This document shows, piece by piece, positions 53,307-64,000 of a DNA stretch of 64,000 nucleotides. The notes under the pieces are model-generated. The model was not told the origin of the DNA. It ran no database searches and worked only from the letters and a program-made list of their open reading frames with translations. Both the position numbers and the translations under genes were made by a program. Location of the stretch: the NCBI GenBank assembly GCA_032768795.1, contig CP136492.1:1-64000 (forward strand), written 5' to 3'. Source of the stretch: Tremella fuciformis (taxonomy: Eukaryota; Basidiomycota; Tremellomycetes; Tremellales; Tremellaceae). Position 1 is the stretch's first letter. Every line of letters starts with the position of its first letter.

Positions 53307-53847
53307 GGGGTGATTGTTAACCGTGACCGTAGACTATGCATCGAGCATGCAGTTTACTGTTCGCCCAGGTCCTAGTCACTTGCCGAGTAGCCACTGCTCT
53401 CCCTGGTCAATCTCCGAGTATGTACAGCCCTTTGACCCCTCGGCGGCTGCGCGGTGCCCAGAGTGCCCGCTCTTCCTGGTCCCTGTCACTTTTCGAGTAT
53501 GTAGTTACAGCCTTTTGGTCCCATGGGACTGCGGGTCTCCCAGGGTACCCACTGCTCTCCCACAATGACCCCCCGGAAGGCCCAGGGCACCGCTCTTCCT
53601 GGTCCCAGTCACTTATCCCACGGCGTGCCCAGGGTACATAGGTCGCTGACCAGACGGGGCTGGACTGGAGGACTCTGGGTGCCTCAGACCCGGCGTGGGC
53701 GAGGTAATCCTGGGAGGACGGAACGAGTCCTGGCTTTCGGTAGCTCGGAAAAAGCTACATCCGACGCGCGGGGTGGCTCTATATGGCTGACGATATGTCG
53801 TCGACATCTCACTACCACACTCGACTTTACGTGCAACGATTGACAAC
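53307..53847. repeat. Spacer with imperfect GC-rich repeats
   Basis: About 540 bp. CTGGTC..AGTCACTT, CCACTGCTCTCCC and CCCAGGGTAC-type phrases recur between 53365 and 53640 with a period near 100 bp. No gene is supported. The right part is the promoter of the PhyH gene. Confidence 0.5.
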
Positions 53848-54994
53848 ATGGTGTTTCAATACAACCACCTTTCGGAGGAGGAGCGCGCCCATTTCCTCGA
53901 GCATGGCTGGCTCAGAGTCGAGAACGCTGTCAAGCCCAAGTATATCAAGGAATGGATGTCGGATCTCTGGACTCGACTGGGCTATGACCCCAACGACAAA
54001 TCGACCTGGAAGGAGACGTACCTCAAACTCCCGCGCCACCGCGAGGCTCGCAACGAGGAGTTCCTTACACCGTCGGCTTGGGGCAAGCTCGTCGAAGTCG
54101 TTGGCGGGGAGGACAAGATCGATCCCGTTCGAGAGCGCTATTACGGGGATCAGTTCATCATCAACTTCGGCAACGAAGAGCTCACCAAGACTGCAGACCG
54201 GCCTCCCAACCAGGCCACAGGGTGGCACACGGACAACGACTGGTACAGACAGTTCCTCGACAGCAGCGGCAATGCTTTGACTGTCATCTTCTGCTTCACC
54301 GACATTCCCGCTCGCGGTGGCGGGACCCTGCTTTGTGAGGATGGCCTGAAAGGTGAGTACTTGTCAAATTCCTGTCACAGGTGTGCTAACGCAGCATTTA
54401 GGCGTATGTCAATACCTGTACGACCATCCAGAGGGACTCGATGCCCCCTTCGAGGCGATTCTCACGGGACACGTTGCCTCTTGCAAGAAATTCATCACCG
54501 TGGAGGCCAAAACAGGTGACATGCTGGTCACCCACAGTCTCCTTCCGCACACGAACAGCGAGAACCACCTTCATTACGCTCGTGTCATCACCAACCCCCA
54601 CGTCAACCTCTCAGAGCCGTACAATCTGAACCGAGCGGATGGCGATTACACTCTCTGCGAACAAGTCATCCTCAGAGCCCTTGGACGCGACTCGATCCCA
54701 GAATATAAGCCTGCGCGTCCACGGCTGATACATTATCCTCGCACTGCTTTCTACAAGCGCGCGCGAGTGGCCGAGGAGCTGCAGCGGCTCATCGAGGCGG
54801 CAAAGGCCAAAGGCCTCGGACCCGAGAGCGTGGATAGTGTGTATCTCAAGGGTGACGCCGCCATCCTTGAGCACGAGAAGAGGAATGGATACGACAGGGC
54901 GTTCGGACCTGGCGGTGTTATGCAGTATAGCGGACAAGGATTCACGGATGTCATTTTGGAGGGACAGCACAATCTTGGAATCACCAGCCCGTAA
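53848..54994 (+). CDS. Phytanoyl-CoA dioxygenase (PhyH) family oxygenase
   Basis: 365 aa in two exons (intron 54353-54401). The N-terminus MVFQYNHLSEEERAHFLEHGWLRVE is typical. The iron ligands are His and Asp of WHTDNDW and His of LLPHTNSEN; Arg in HYARVITNP would bind 2-oxoglutarate. It belongs to non-haem Fe(II)/2-oxoglutarate oxygenases that hydroxylate small molecules. The substrate is unknown. It is cytosolic, with no targeting signal, and lies between two oxidoreductase genes in the same direction. Confidence 0.88.
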
Positions 54995-55463
54995 ACTTCT
55001 TGCTTTTGCTTTGATAGCCTGACATGTATTCAACCATCTCACTTCTCCAATAGCACAGTCCACTTCATACATAATACCATGCTCTATCGCTCCTCAGTGG
55101 CCTCACGAGACCAATCTACCGTGAAGGGTGCGCGGTAAAGCGGAGCACACGATTCCGTGAAAGGGCACACCCGCCATCGCACAGTAGCGAAGCTGATGAT
55201 GCGGGGTGGGTGGTGGGTCTGGGCATTCCGTCGGTGATGAGTCAGTGTAGGTTGCAACCGGATGGGGCCTCAGATGGGCTCCGCCCTCTCCACACTTTCT
55301 CCGACAGGAGTCGGGTATACGGGCGGATGCTGTCGGGTCAGAGGCCGGAGGGACCGACCGTCTACGAGTAGGTGTCATAGCATACCGATTGTGACCTGTT
55401 TCGAGGTAGCTTCCACCAGCGAAACTCCCTCTCGACGCAGAAGCAGTCAAAAGATCCCTCGAC
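54995..55463. other. Spacer before the extended SDR
   Basis: 469 bp with no gene. GGCCGGAGGGACCGACCG-type CGG/CCG clusters occur near 55340. Confidence 0.4.
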
Positions 55464-56886
55464 ATGATACAAGAGACTGTGCTAGTCACGTAAGCCCCTC
55501 TTTTCGTCGTCAAGAGCTGTGACAGCAGCTGATTCACCCCCAGAGGCTTCTCGGGTTTCGTTGGTACAGCCGTCGCTTTGCAGCTGTTGCAAGCTGGGTA
55601 TAGGGGTAAGCAGGTGTCCCTTTCTGCGGCATGGAGCGATTGGGTATGCTGACTCATCTTAGTGAAAGGAGCCGTCAGAAGCCCCGCCAAGGCGAAAGCC
55701 TGGCTGGTCAAATACCCACAACACGCTTCCTCACTTGATTTCGAGATTGTCACCGATATGACGGTGACAGGTGCCTTTGATAAAGCCGTCGATGTGAGTA
55801 GTCTTGGTTCCAATGCCACCCCCTTGCCCCCGTCTGGAAGCGCGACTTTCTATAAGTATCGCATGTTGATCATGCAAACAGCGTGTCGACTACATCATTC
55901 ACTGCGCATCGCCTCTTGGGAATAGTCTCAAAGGAGATGCAGAACGTGACACCCTACTCCCTGCTATCCGTGGCACCACGAGTATCCTCGACTCGGCCGC
56001 TCGCCCTGCTTCGAAGGTCAAACGTTTCGTCTATACCAGCAGTCTGGGCGCGATGGAAGTCCATCGTCAGCCATGGGACCCCAACCACGTGTACGACGAG
56101 ACAAAGTGGTGCCCGACCCCCTATGAGAGGGCCAAAGTTGAAAAGGAAGATGGCTCGCTTGTGTACAGTGAGCCGCATGACCGAATCATTCTTGGCCGTG
56201 AATTGATTCATCCCTGCAGAGGTCTCCAAGCGTGAAGCTGAGCAAACGGCTCTGAACGTAAGTGCGCTTCTTCCTGGCCAGTTCTGAACGGGCCTCCAGT
56301 ATCCCAAAAAGCATTCCACGAAGTTTGACGTTGTATCGTCAGTTGCTCTCGGTGTCTCCAACACTCCGCTTACGGACGGACAGGGTGGTGCCTACGAGTG
56401 TTTTCGGCCCGACACAGCAGCCCGTAGAGACACTGGACGACATGCCCCTTTCTTGCTTTCGGATCGGATCTTTTTTCGGCGCTGAAAGCTTGCCAGACGC
56501 ACGGGTCGCCCCTCCAATGATCGATGTCAAGGATCTGGCATTATGTCACGTGCGAGCTATGGAGTTGCCACAGGCCTCTGGGCAGCGGTATCTGTGCGGC
56601 GTGCATGGTCATACCCCAGCTCAGATAGCCTATATCCTTAGAAAGGCTTTCCCGGAAGAAGCGCATCGCATTCCGGAGGGAGACAATGATCCGTGGGATC
56701 CAGCTTACAAATGGGACCCGTCCAAGTGCGTGCAAATCGATCCGTCAAGCGTAACTCCTCGCTGACACCTTTCTCCTTTCCAGAGCGGTCCGTGAGCTCA
56801 GGATTGACTGGACACCCAAAGAGACCACCTTTGTAGAGACTGGGCGCCAATGGCTTGCCATTGAGAAGCAGACGAAATCAAAGTAG
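55464..56886 (+). CDS. NAD(P)-dependent epimerase/reductase (dihydroflavonol-reductase-like)
   Basis: ATG 55464 (MIQETVLVT), at least five exons, stop TAG 56886; about 350 aa. The first intron splits the cofactor motif VTGFSGFVG. VKGAVRSPAKA sits where NADPH contacts are expected; CASPLGNS and RFVYTSSLGAM follow, as in the dihydroflavonol reductase/cinnamyl-CoA reductase group. The catalytic YxxxK position is near 56165-56235 and is interrupted by introns; its splicing (toward SKREAEQTAL) was not resolved. It would reduce aldehydes or ketones; many fungal members act on methylglyoxal-like compounds. Confidence 0.78.
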
Positions 56887-57206
56887 CAGAGGAGGATTGT
56901 CGCTCAGTGGGACCGGGAAGTACACCGGCAGAACCATATTTGGCCGTATGCACACCCCTCTTCCAATGCGGCATACGCTCAGCTTGGTTTGCGCTCATCT
57001 GCGAAGCTGCCAAACGCGTGTGCGCCCAGGTAAAACCATCTTTTCTCGATAGAAATCGGTATGACCACCATTCAAACGTCGCGCCATGATATGCATGATG
57101 ACGGGCTCTTTCTTCAACCTCGCTACTACATAGCTGAACAGCATTCTTGTTGACTTTTCTTCGGCACATCCTCGCCGCCACACACAATCGTAATTGGCCG
57201 CAGTGC

Positions 57207-59290
57207 CTAGTAGGAGTATCGGAATTCCATGTTCTCCAAGTCCGTCTTGTCTGCAAATGCGTCGGAGTGGGTGTTCTGTACTTGTTCAGTTTCGAACATC
57301 AGGTCACGCTTCTTGTTGCGCCTAATGCACATCCAGCGAAGGCTGAGGTTGAGAGTAAAGTAGGCACCGTACACTCCGAGGTGGATGTACAGAGACGGGA
57401 TGTACCGTGGAGCCCATCGGGCTTGGAAGACGATGGGACCGATGCCTGTTGTCATTCATCACCCTGCTTCTTCGCTACCATGCAGACTCACATTGCCCAG
57501 CGGCCCAAGCAGAAAAGAAGAGCGCGTAGACGATACTCTTCTTGGTCTGGCCGGCGACGTTGCGACTGAGCATTGACCATGTGCTGGGCGCGGTCGCTTG
57601 GACTGCCTGCATCATGTAGAACTGGAGAGCATATATCAGTATCGATCCAGTCCCAATGGGCGGAGACTACGAGGGCGTGGTGGAGAGATGGTGAAGTTCT
57701 TGAACTTACGCAGAAAAGCAAACCGCCTCTGGTAGTGTTCGAAGGAGGAACAGTGAGGAGAACGACAGTGCCGGCGACATTGATGACGTAGGCTCCGCAT
57801 TGGGACAGGATAGTCTGGTTTGTCTTGGTGATCACATAACTGGCAAGTTACTGACCACGTCGCTTGCGGGACACGATGGGAGAATGCAACCTACGCCATG
57901 GAAAGGTACAGCAGAGCCTGCATTGCGGCGAGGGGCATGCCAAGCAGCTGAGATTGGGCGACGGTGAAGCCAAATGCTTTGTTGATGAGGAGACTGTTGA
58001 AAGTGTTGAGGCCGCCCGTGATGATACTGTAGCAGAGCATGACGGCGCACAGAACCCAAGGGAGGGGGTCTCGCAGCAATTCCCATGCCTGTTCTGAACG
58101 CCATACTTTGGCTTGGAGGCCCTGGTCATTGCGTCGGACGCGCTCCACAAATTTGACCCTCTCGTCCGGCTTCGTCCACCAAGCCTTGATAGGCGAGTCT
58201 GGTAGGAAAATGAGGACAAGAACTGCGAGAAAAAATTCAGTCACCGCTTCTTTCCACTGAGGGAAACTGCAACACGTACTAGATGCAATGAATGACATGA
58301 TGCCAATGCACAGTCCCAACCACTGCCAGGAATAAAGGCGATGGTTCTTGATGTTTTGTGCTCCGCTGAGATGATAGAAACCGAAAGCCAAGAGAGACGA
58401 GATGAAGTTCGCAGCGACAAAGGACAGCTGCCAGAAAGTGACGCAGCGAACCTGTTCCTCGACGACAAACCACTGGACGGTGACTGTTCATTGTCAGTTG
58501 ATGATCGCTGTCTTTGATGGGAGACGGTGTGAACGTGTCAGAGTGGTCAACAATGAGAGAAAGGACGTGCGGGTCGTTTGACGGTCTAGTGGACGCACTC
58601 GCAATCAGACACGGGTTGATGGAGGCTTCGAAGAAGCCAAGGAGAAACCGGATGGCGAAGATAGAAGGGATGTTCAAGGCAAAGCTGAGACCAGTCACAA
58701 GCTACAAAACGTCAGACGAGCCTTCACGATGACGATCGAAGAAGGGGGACGTACGGCAGACCACGCCAGCATTGTAACACCCAAGACTTTAGCTACCGGC
58801 AGACGCCGGATCAGTTGATTGACCTACAAAAGAAAGGCATGTCAGCGAAATCCCCTCTTTCACTCCAAAGGACTTACTACTGGCTCGCCAAGGATAATAC
58901 CACAGTAACATACGGTGGTGGCGAGAGCGTAATCGTTGCCCACCGCCCCAACGTCGGCTTGCCATCCCATGATTGACGAGTAGCCGAGCGTTCCGCGATC
59001 GAGCGACTGGAAGACGTACACGAGACACATAAGAGGAAGCACACTAAAACAGTCAGCCACCCTACTATACCAGGTTCACCCGAACATCTCGAGCAGAAGC
59101 AGAATACTGACCGCTTGTAGACCTTTCGGCGGAGCCTTATATTCTCTTCCTCCGAGATGACCAGGGAGTGGTCGACATACTCCGCTTTGACAGACAGGAC
59201 GACCTCGTCCTTCCTGTCCCGCGCGGCTTCGTGGTCGGTCTCGACATTCTCCACGAATTCGGTCCTTGATTTGTCGGCGAGGTCGGACAT
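57207..59290 (-). CDS. MFS transporter, Dal5/allantoate permease family (2)
   Basis: ATG 59290 (MSDLADKSRTEFVENVETDHEAARD) with an acidic N-terminal tail. Exons give VFQSLDRGTLGYSSIMGWQ, VNQLIRRLPVAKVLGVTM, FLLGFFEASINPCLIAS, HRLYSWQWLGLCIGIMSF, LVLIFLPDSPIKAWW, NSLLINKAFGFTVAQSQLLG and finally FQARWAPRYIPSLY before TAG 57207. The layout is that of the carrier at 43756 but clearly diverged. It probably imports an organic anion. It is divergent from the aldo-keto reductase at 59672, and a repeated CCGAC motif lies between them. Confidence 0.87.
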
Positions 59291-59419
59291 TGTTATGACG
59301 GGTTGCTCTACAATCACGATGACCTTTCTTGGTGGCGTACTTATTTCTTCCCCAGATGGGGATCTGGGGCTCCCTTTAAGTGGCCCCAGCCGGTGGGACT
59401 GGAGCCAACATCGTCAGGC

Positions 59420-59513
59420 CCTTCCGGCTTTCGACGGGTGGAGCATCCGACTTTTGACGCTTGGAGGTCGATCCGACGTTTGACGGGTGGAGGGCGATCC
59501 GACGAAAGTCGGA
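59420..59513. promoter_or_regulatory. Repeated CCGAC motif array with inverted repeat TCCGAC-GAAA-GTCGGA
   Basis: In the 381-bp divergent promoter, three or four units of ATCCGAC.TTTGACG..TGGAGG form follow each other every 23-26 bp (about 59422, 59445, 59471, 59497). The last runs into a perfect 6-bp inverted repeat with a 4-bp spacer at 59498-59513. It looks like a multi-site operator for a CGG-binding regulator, with the Zn2Cys6 gene at 61356 next door. Confidence 0.55.
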
Positions 59514-59671
59514 CCTGTTGATCCGGCTTACGGGAGGATTCATGCACGGCCATACGGCAGCGGCTCGTCCAGCGGATCACTAACTCCCACCTCGTTGTCC
59601 TCGCCAACATTACTTGTACTGCGACTTTTGCTAGTTTCACGACGGGTAACTCCGGCTCTCGTGCCCCCAAT

Positions 59672-61136
59672 ATGGCCGTCGCCAATTCACACCCGGATAA
59701 TCCAGATGTCGACCTAGCCATCGTCTACGACCTGGCATCGACTCCTGACAATGTCCAAGATTGGCCAGCTGGCGAGTCCGGCCCCCCTATGAAACCTGTA
59801 CGTTTGAGCCAGTGCTACCAGAATCGCGAATCGAGCCCCTTACATGCCACTCTGCACAAAACTGATACCAACAGGGATCCCAAGACTCGTTCCCTCCTGT
59901 CATCTTGGGTTGTGCTTCCTTCACCTTTGGGTCGTACACCACTGAAGAGGTTGTCCGGAGCAATCTGACACTGCGAGTCATCCGGCTTGCTTTGCGATGT
60001 GGGATCAACGCTTTCGATACCGGTATGTCTCTCATGCGGCCGTTATCCACCTAGCATCACATCTGAGCTTCTTGCAGCACCCCTGTATCACCCATCCGAG
60101 ATAGTATTAGGGCAAGCATTGGATGCTCTCCGGCTGGAATATCCCCGCGAGACGTATAAGATCATCACCAAGTGTGGTGCCTACGGTGACCATAAAACGG
60201 AACACGATTACGAGCCTGAGACCTTGAAGAAGAGTATCGAGAGAAGTCTTGTCCGATTGCGTACAGATTATTTGGATGTTGTGTGTGAGTTATTGTGCAT
60301 TTCTTGGTTATACAGCTTTATGCTTGCGACGGACACCGAAACTTACCTAAACAGATCTCCACGACGTGGAGTTCCTCGTGACAGAACCTTTCCCCTGCCC
60401 TTCTGGAAATCCTCTCGATGCCCTAGCTCCACTTCAAGCTGGCAAGCCGAAACGTGGGAGGCCATGGTTCCTGTCTCCCCCGTACCAGTCTCTTGGAGAA
60501 GGAGATGACCGGTTCCTCGCTGCCCTCGCAGTGCTTCGAGACTACAAGGCTCGGGGCAAGGTACGCCGGATCGGTATCGCCGGACTCTCGTTACCTCTTA
60601 TGCTCCGACTGTCGCTTCTCGCCTTGCATACGGCACCCTATGAGCCCTTGGACATGGTGCAGACGTACAACCACCATACTCTCCTCAACGACACCTTGAC
60701 GCAATACCTTCCATATTTCACCGACCTCGCTCGGGTGTCGGTGGTGACCAACGCAGCGCCCTTGTCCCAAGGTGTTCTGACCGATAGGGGTCCTCCCGAA
60801 TGGAACCCTCTGCGCAATCTGAATCCGGAGGGCTATGCTGTCACTCGCGAGGCGGCCGCTCTCTGCGCTTCTCGTGGTACGACTTTGAGCGCGGTTGCCA
60901 GCCACTTCGGATACAAGCCGATGTCCTTCAGCAACGGACAGAAGATGCCAACAGTTTTGGGCTGCCAAAACCTCGAAGATGTACAGCGTTCCTTGGCTGG
61001 ATACAATCTCGCAGCTGGTGCCGACTCGGAGGAGGGCCGAAAGCTGGACCTGATCGCCCAAGAAATCATAAAGCTATTCGAGGAGAAGGGAATCAGAAAC
61101 TGGATCTGGCAGACGCCAATGCCTGGCGCATATTGA
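59672..61136 (+). CDS. Aldo-keto reductase, L-galactose/D-arabinose dehydrogenase-like
   Basis: ATG 59672 (MAVANSHPDNPDVDLAIVYD), four or more exons, stop TGA 61136. The body fits L-galactose dehydrogenase/ARA2-type AKRs: LGCASFTFGSY, the split NAFDT-APLYHPSE (catalytic Asp and Tyr region), YKIITKCGAYG (Lys), LRTDYLDVVYLHDVEF (His), IGIAGLSLPLMLRL, LSQGVLTDRGPPEW. An insertion of ~45 residues (FLVTEPFPCPSG...YQSLGEGDD) is typical of fungal members. It oxidises an aldose at C1 to the lactone with NAD(P)+. With dehydratase and aldolase genes 10-13 kb away it is the likely entry step of a non-phosphorylative sugar route. Confidence 0.87.
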
Positions 61137-61355
61137 GCTCGGAGATGTACTGTATGCCTGACTGGGGGCAGTCTCTTGCTAGGATGGTCAAAATCATGCA
61201 ATGAATGCTATAGGCTCTCACAATGGAAGTGGCAAATCAGAATCTACCTAACCTGCTGGACTGATCCTGACTGGACAGTATCGACAATCGTGGTTATCAT
61301 TTTCAAGACATGGTGCATGCACTACGTGATGTCCGCGTGATGTTTACCGACCACG

Positions 61356-63987
61356 TCATGCCGCGCCAACCTCGCCCGATCCGAATCCGAAGCCCTCCGA
61401 AACAGGCTGCTGGGCGTGAGGATCAATGAATGACTCCAACCGGGGCTCGGCTTCGCTGGGTAGACCAAAAATGTCCTGAAACTCGAAATCGCTTTGAAAC
61501 AGAAAGAGGTCGTCGAGGTTGAAGGGCTCGCTCGTGTCCAAGCCGCTTGGATCGAGCGTTGCCATGAGATCGTCCATTTGCGTTGGCAATGTCGCACCTT
61601 CCAACGGAGGTGTCTCTGGCGCTATTAACTTGGCCGCCCGACCCATCTCTCTGACTGTCTTGGCTAGGTTTGTCCCCAACAGCCCTTCAGACATGTCCGA
61701 GGTTTCCAGGAGGACGAGTGTCTTTTTCAGATAGTGACTGAGCACGGCCGCGTCGATGCTCAGCAAATCAAGGACATTTGGTGAGGCAGCGGAGATGCGT
61801 ATCAAGAACACAGCCGCCTGAGCGAAAGCTATGATGAGGTGCTTCGATTGTCACCATTCATGAACCGATTGCTGAAAGGTCACACTCACATCGTTGGCAA
61901 AGCTGAGCCCCCAGTCTGTTTGCGTCGACTCCTGGTGTGTCTGAATGGTTTTAACAACTGCCTCGAGTGCTGATCGGAGACAAGTAGCGAGCCATGCATC
62001 CTTCTCGGGCTTTCCGCTCAGGGCGTACGAGTTTATACACAGTCGAAGGTGTTCCGCTTGTAGTGTTGCCAATCGGGAAGAAGGACCCAGGTACATTGCG
62101 TACGGGGAATCTGCCCACATCTGGTTAGCTTTCCCCATTGATAATGGGTAGTCGCGACGTACCCGTCCAGATCCACAGTCTGGACCATTCGTCGAGCCGG
62201 TTGTTGAGCTCGCGGAGCATGGTCGACAAACTCAGGTCCTTGTTGGCAAATGTCGACGCCCTCCGCGGATCAGCGAGAATAGCTCTCGTGGGATCGGCGA
62301 GCATTTCTCCCCAATTAACCAGGTCTCGACCAATTTGCGTTAGCTGGACCTGGCCAGCAATATAAATGTCGCCGACCAGGGAAAGCGAGTCTTTCGATCC
62401 AGGCCAGCGTAGACCTTGGTGAAGGCGTAATTGCAGGAAAGCAAAGTCGTCCACTGTCTCGAACTGGGTGGACTGGGGACGCCCGTAATCAAGGGAGAGA
62501 GACCCGTCAAAAGTGAACCAGCATAGCCACGTCCGCCATTCGGGTAGGAATCGCTCCAGCTGCCGCCATTCGGCAGATCCCTGCTCTGTCTGGCGAGCTA
62601 TCTCGGTGACTTGGCTTAGCACTCTGTGCACGCCAATGCGCCGAGCGATTCGAGCGGCATGACCAGTTGCTACCCAGGCGTCGGGGCCGGACGCGCCATC
62701 CGAAGTCTTTAAGCTCCAGGCCGCCAGCAGCAGGATAGTCTGTACATCTGTCAGGGCATAGTGCCGCCGCGCCAATGTCCTGGCCAAATGATCCTCTGCA
62801 AGGTTGGCGAGCCGGGAAGGGACTGAAACATCAGGTGGCTGTTCTAGGGGATGAAAGCGGAGCAGGTATTGCCTGTAGAAGCGGCACGCCACAGCCGAGA
62901 TGGCGGAAGATAGAGGAGCGGACCGACTGGTGGTGGCGTAGGCATCCGGGTCGGCCACGGCCACAACGGGCAGGAAACGGTGGCAGTGCTCGACGAAACT
63001 GCGGCGTCAACGGGCGAATCTCCGTGTGATGACTCTCACAAACCAAAGAGCTTGCGGGACAAACTCTCATCTATGATTCCCGTGTTGATGGGATCGTCAT
63101 CCGCATTGCATAGCCTGGTATGATACGACGAGCGCTTGATTCCAACATTACTCTCCCTTACTGGCGTCTCGCGCTCCGACTACCAAATCACCCGTAAGCA
63201 AATATTTCCACGCCCTGCAATCATTAGGAGATCTCACCTGTGGAAGTAACGACCTGAATGGTGCTTGATAGAGGCTATCGGCTGCACTGGGCGGCAAAGT
63301 GTCGGCTCCGGCCCCACTCATGACCAAGTCGAGCTGCAACGGATCGATAAACGATCCTATTGATGCGGTATTGGGCGCGGTCGGGGATGTAGGAGGAGAA
63401 CCAGCAGTGACTCTGTGGGCAGAAGTTTGAGAGATGGCTGATGCCAGATTGAGTCCTATACGAGGCGTTTCTAGCGGTCGTGTATGCGTTGGAGGCGGGA
63501 GCAGCTGTACGCCAATCGGCGCGAGGATTTCTGGAACCTGTGTTGCCTGTCTGAGATCCTGTGACATAGGAGGAGGAGATATGCCTTGCTCTGGTAGCAA
63601 ATTTGCCATCGTGTCGTCGTGCCCTCGGGTGGTGGAGAGCCTTGACAGAAATCTGGCAACACTGGCTTCGACATGCTTGGAGAGCCTAGGCGGTAGGCCC
63701 TCGAGGCTAGCGGGAGTTGCGAAACTGCATACGTGACGAGTTCTCATACAGCGGTCGCATGGATGCGCACCAGAACACCGAGACTTTTGCTGGCGACAAC
63801 GGATGCAAGCCTGGAGGACACGTTGGATCTTCGTGTTCCGTTCTCCGCTCTGACTACCCTGCGCAGTCGTGTTCAGAGAGGATGTCTCCAGCGATGTCCG
63901 CCTTCCACTTGATGAGGAGCCAGGCGAGGCGATGTGCGATTGATCAGTATCTCCGGAGGCCAGTAAGATCGGGTGCTCCGTCGTCAT
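61356..63987 (-). CDS. Zn2Cys6 fungal transcription factor (regulator 3)
   Basis: ATG 63987 (MTTEHPILLASGDTDQSHIAS) with a Ser/Thr-rich N-terminus. The zinc cluster at ~61-88 is C-x2-C-x6-C-x5-C-x2-C-x6-C (ACIRCRQQKSRC ... CDRCMRTRHVC). A Pro-rich linker follows. The fungal-specific regulatory domain runs from 62964 down to ~61850 (LADVQTILLLAAWSLKTSD-type helix, TGHAARIARRIGVHRVL, WLCWFTFDGSLSLDYGRP). The C-terminal acidic stretch (MDDLMATLDPSGLDTSEPFNLDDLFLF region) looks like an activation domain. It ends at 61356. It is the likely regulator of the adjacent AKR/transporter pair. Confidence 0.87.
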
Positions 63988-64000
63988 GGTGAGGCAACTT

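Overview
The window is one chromosome end of a basidiomycete yeast, most likely a tremellomycete (Cryptococcus/Kwoniella/Trichosporonales type). The evidence is a terminal tract of CCCCCTAA units (G-strand TTAGGGGG, the Cryptococcus-type telomere repeat), genes split by many introns of about 38-60 nt, three Zn2Cys6 regulators and several fungal-type transporters. The chromosome end is at the left; the centromere lies to the right.

Layout. 1-237 is the telomere. 238-9852 is a subtelomeric patchwork. It holds six right-end-anchored, left-truncated copies of one element, mostly separated by short interstitial telomere tracts, plus a satellite block (716-3018) full of inverted repeats. The two longest copies carry an OTU-type cysteine protease frame, a roughly 165-bp hairpin-bearing repeat array and a tRNA-like sequence. 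The geometry (constant end facing the centromere, variable end facing the telomere, telomere repeats at the joints) is what an element that attaches to chromosome ends would leave. 9853-14130 holds decayed LTR elements: a 587-bp Gypsy-type LTR and a frameshifted Ty1/copia relic.

14300-28806 is a carbohydrate cluster: an NAD-dependent sugar epimerase/dehydrogenase, a GH35-like beta-galactosidase, a GH1 beta-glucosidase, an UNC93-like transporter, a Zn2Cys6 regulator, a GH43 enzyme and a secreted GH20 hexosaminidase. 29068-35044 is a nearly intact Ty1/copia element (164-bp LTRs, TSD CATTC). Its gag is broken by a 291-bp miniature LTR element that has its own TSD and the same primer-binding site.

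36193-63987 is a second catabolic region: two more Zn2Cys6 regulators, an unusual allantoicase-like/double ureidoglycolate-lyase fusion, an SDR, two Dal5/allantoate-permease-family transporters, a DapA-type aldolase, an IlvD/Edd dehydratase, a cyclase-family hydrolase, a D-2-hydroxyacid dehydrogenase, a PhyH-type dioxygenase, an extended SDR reductase and an L-galactose/D-arabinose-dehydrogenase-like aldo-keto reductase. AKR, dehydratase and aldolase together suggest non-phosphorylative breakdown of an aldose through its aldonate. CGG/CCG inverted repeats in several intergenic regions are candidate sites for the local regulators. All functions are inferred from motifs read by eye; no database search was run.
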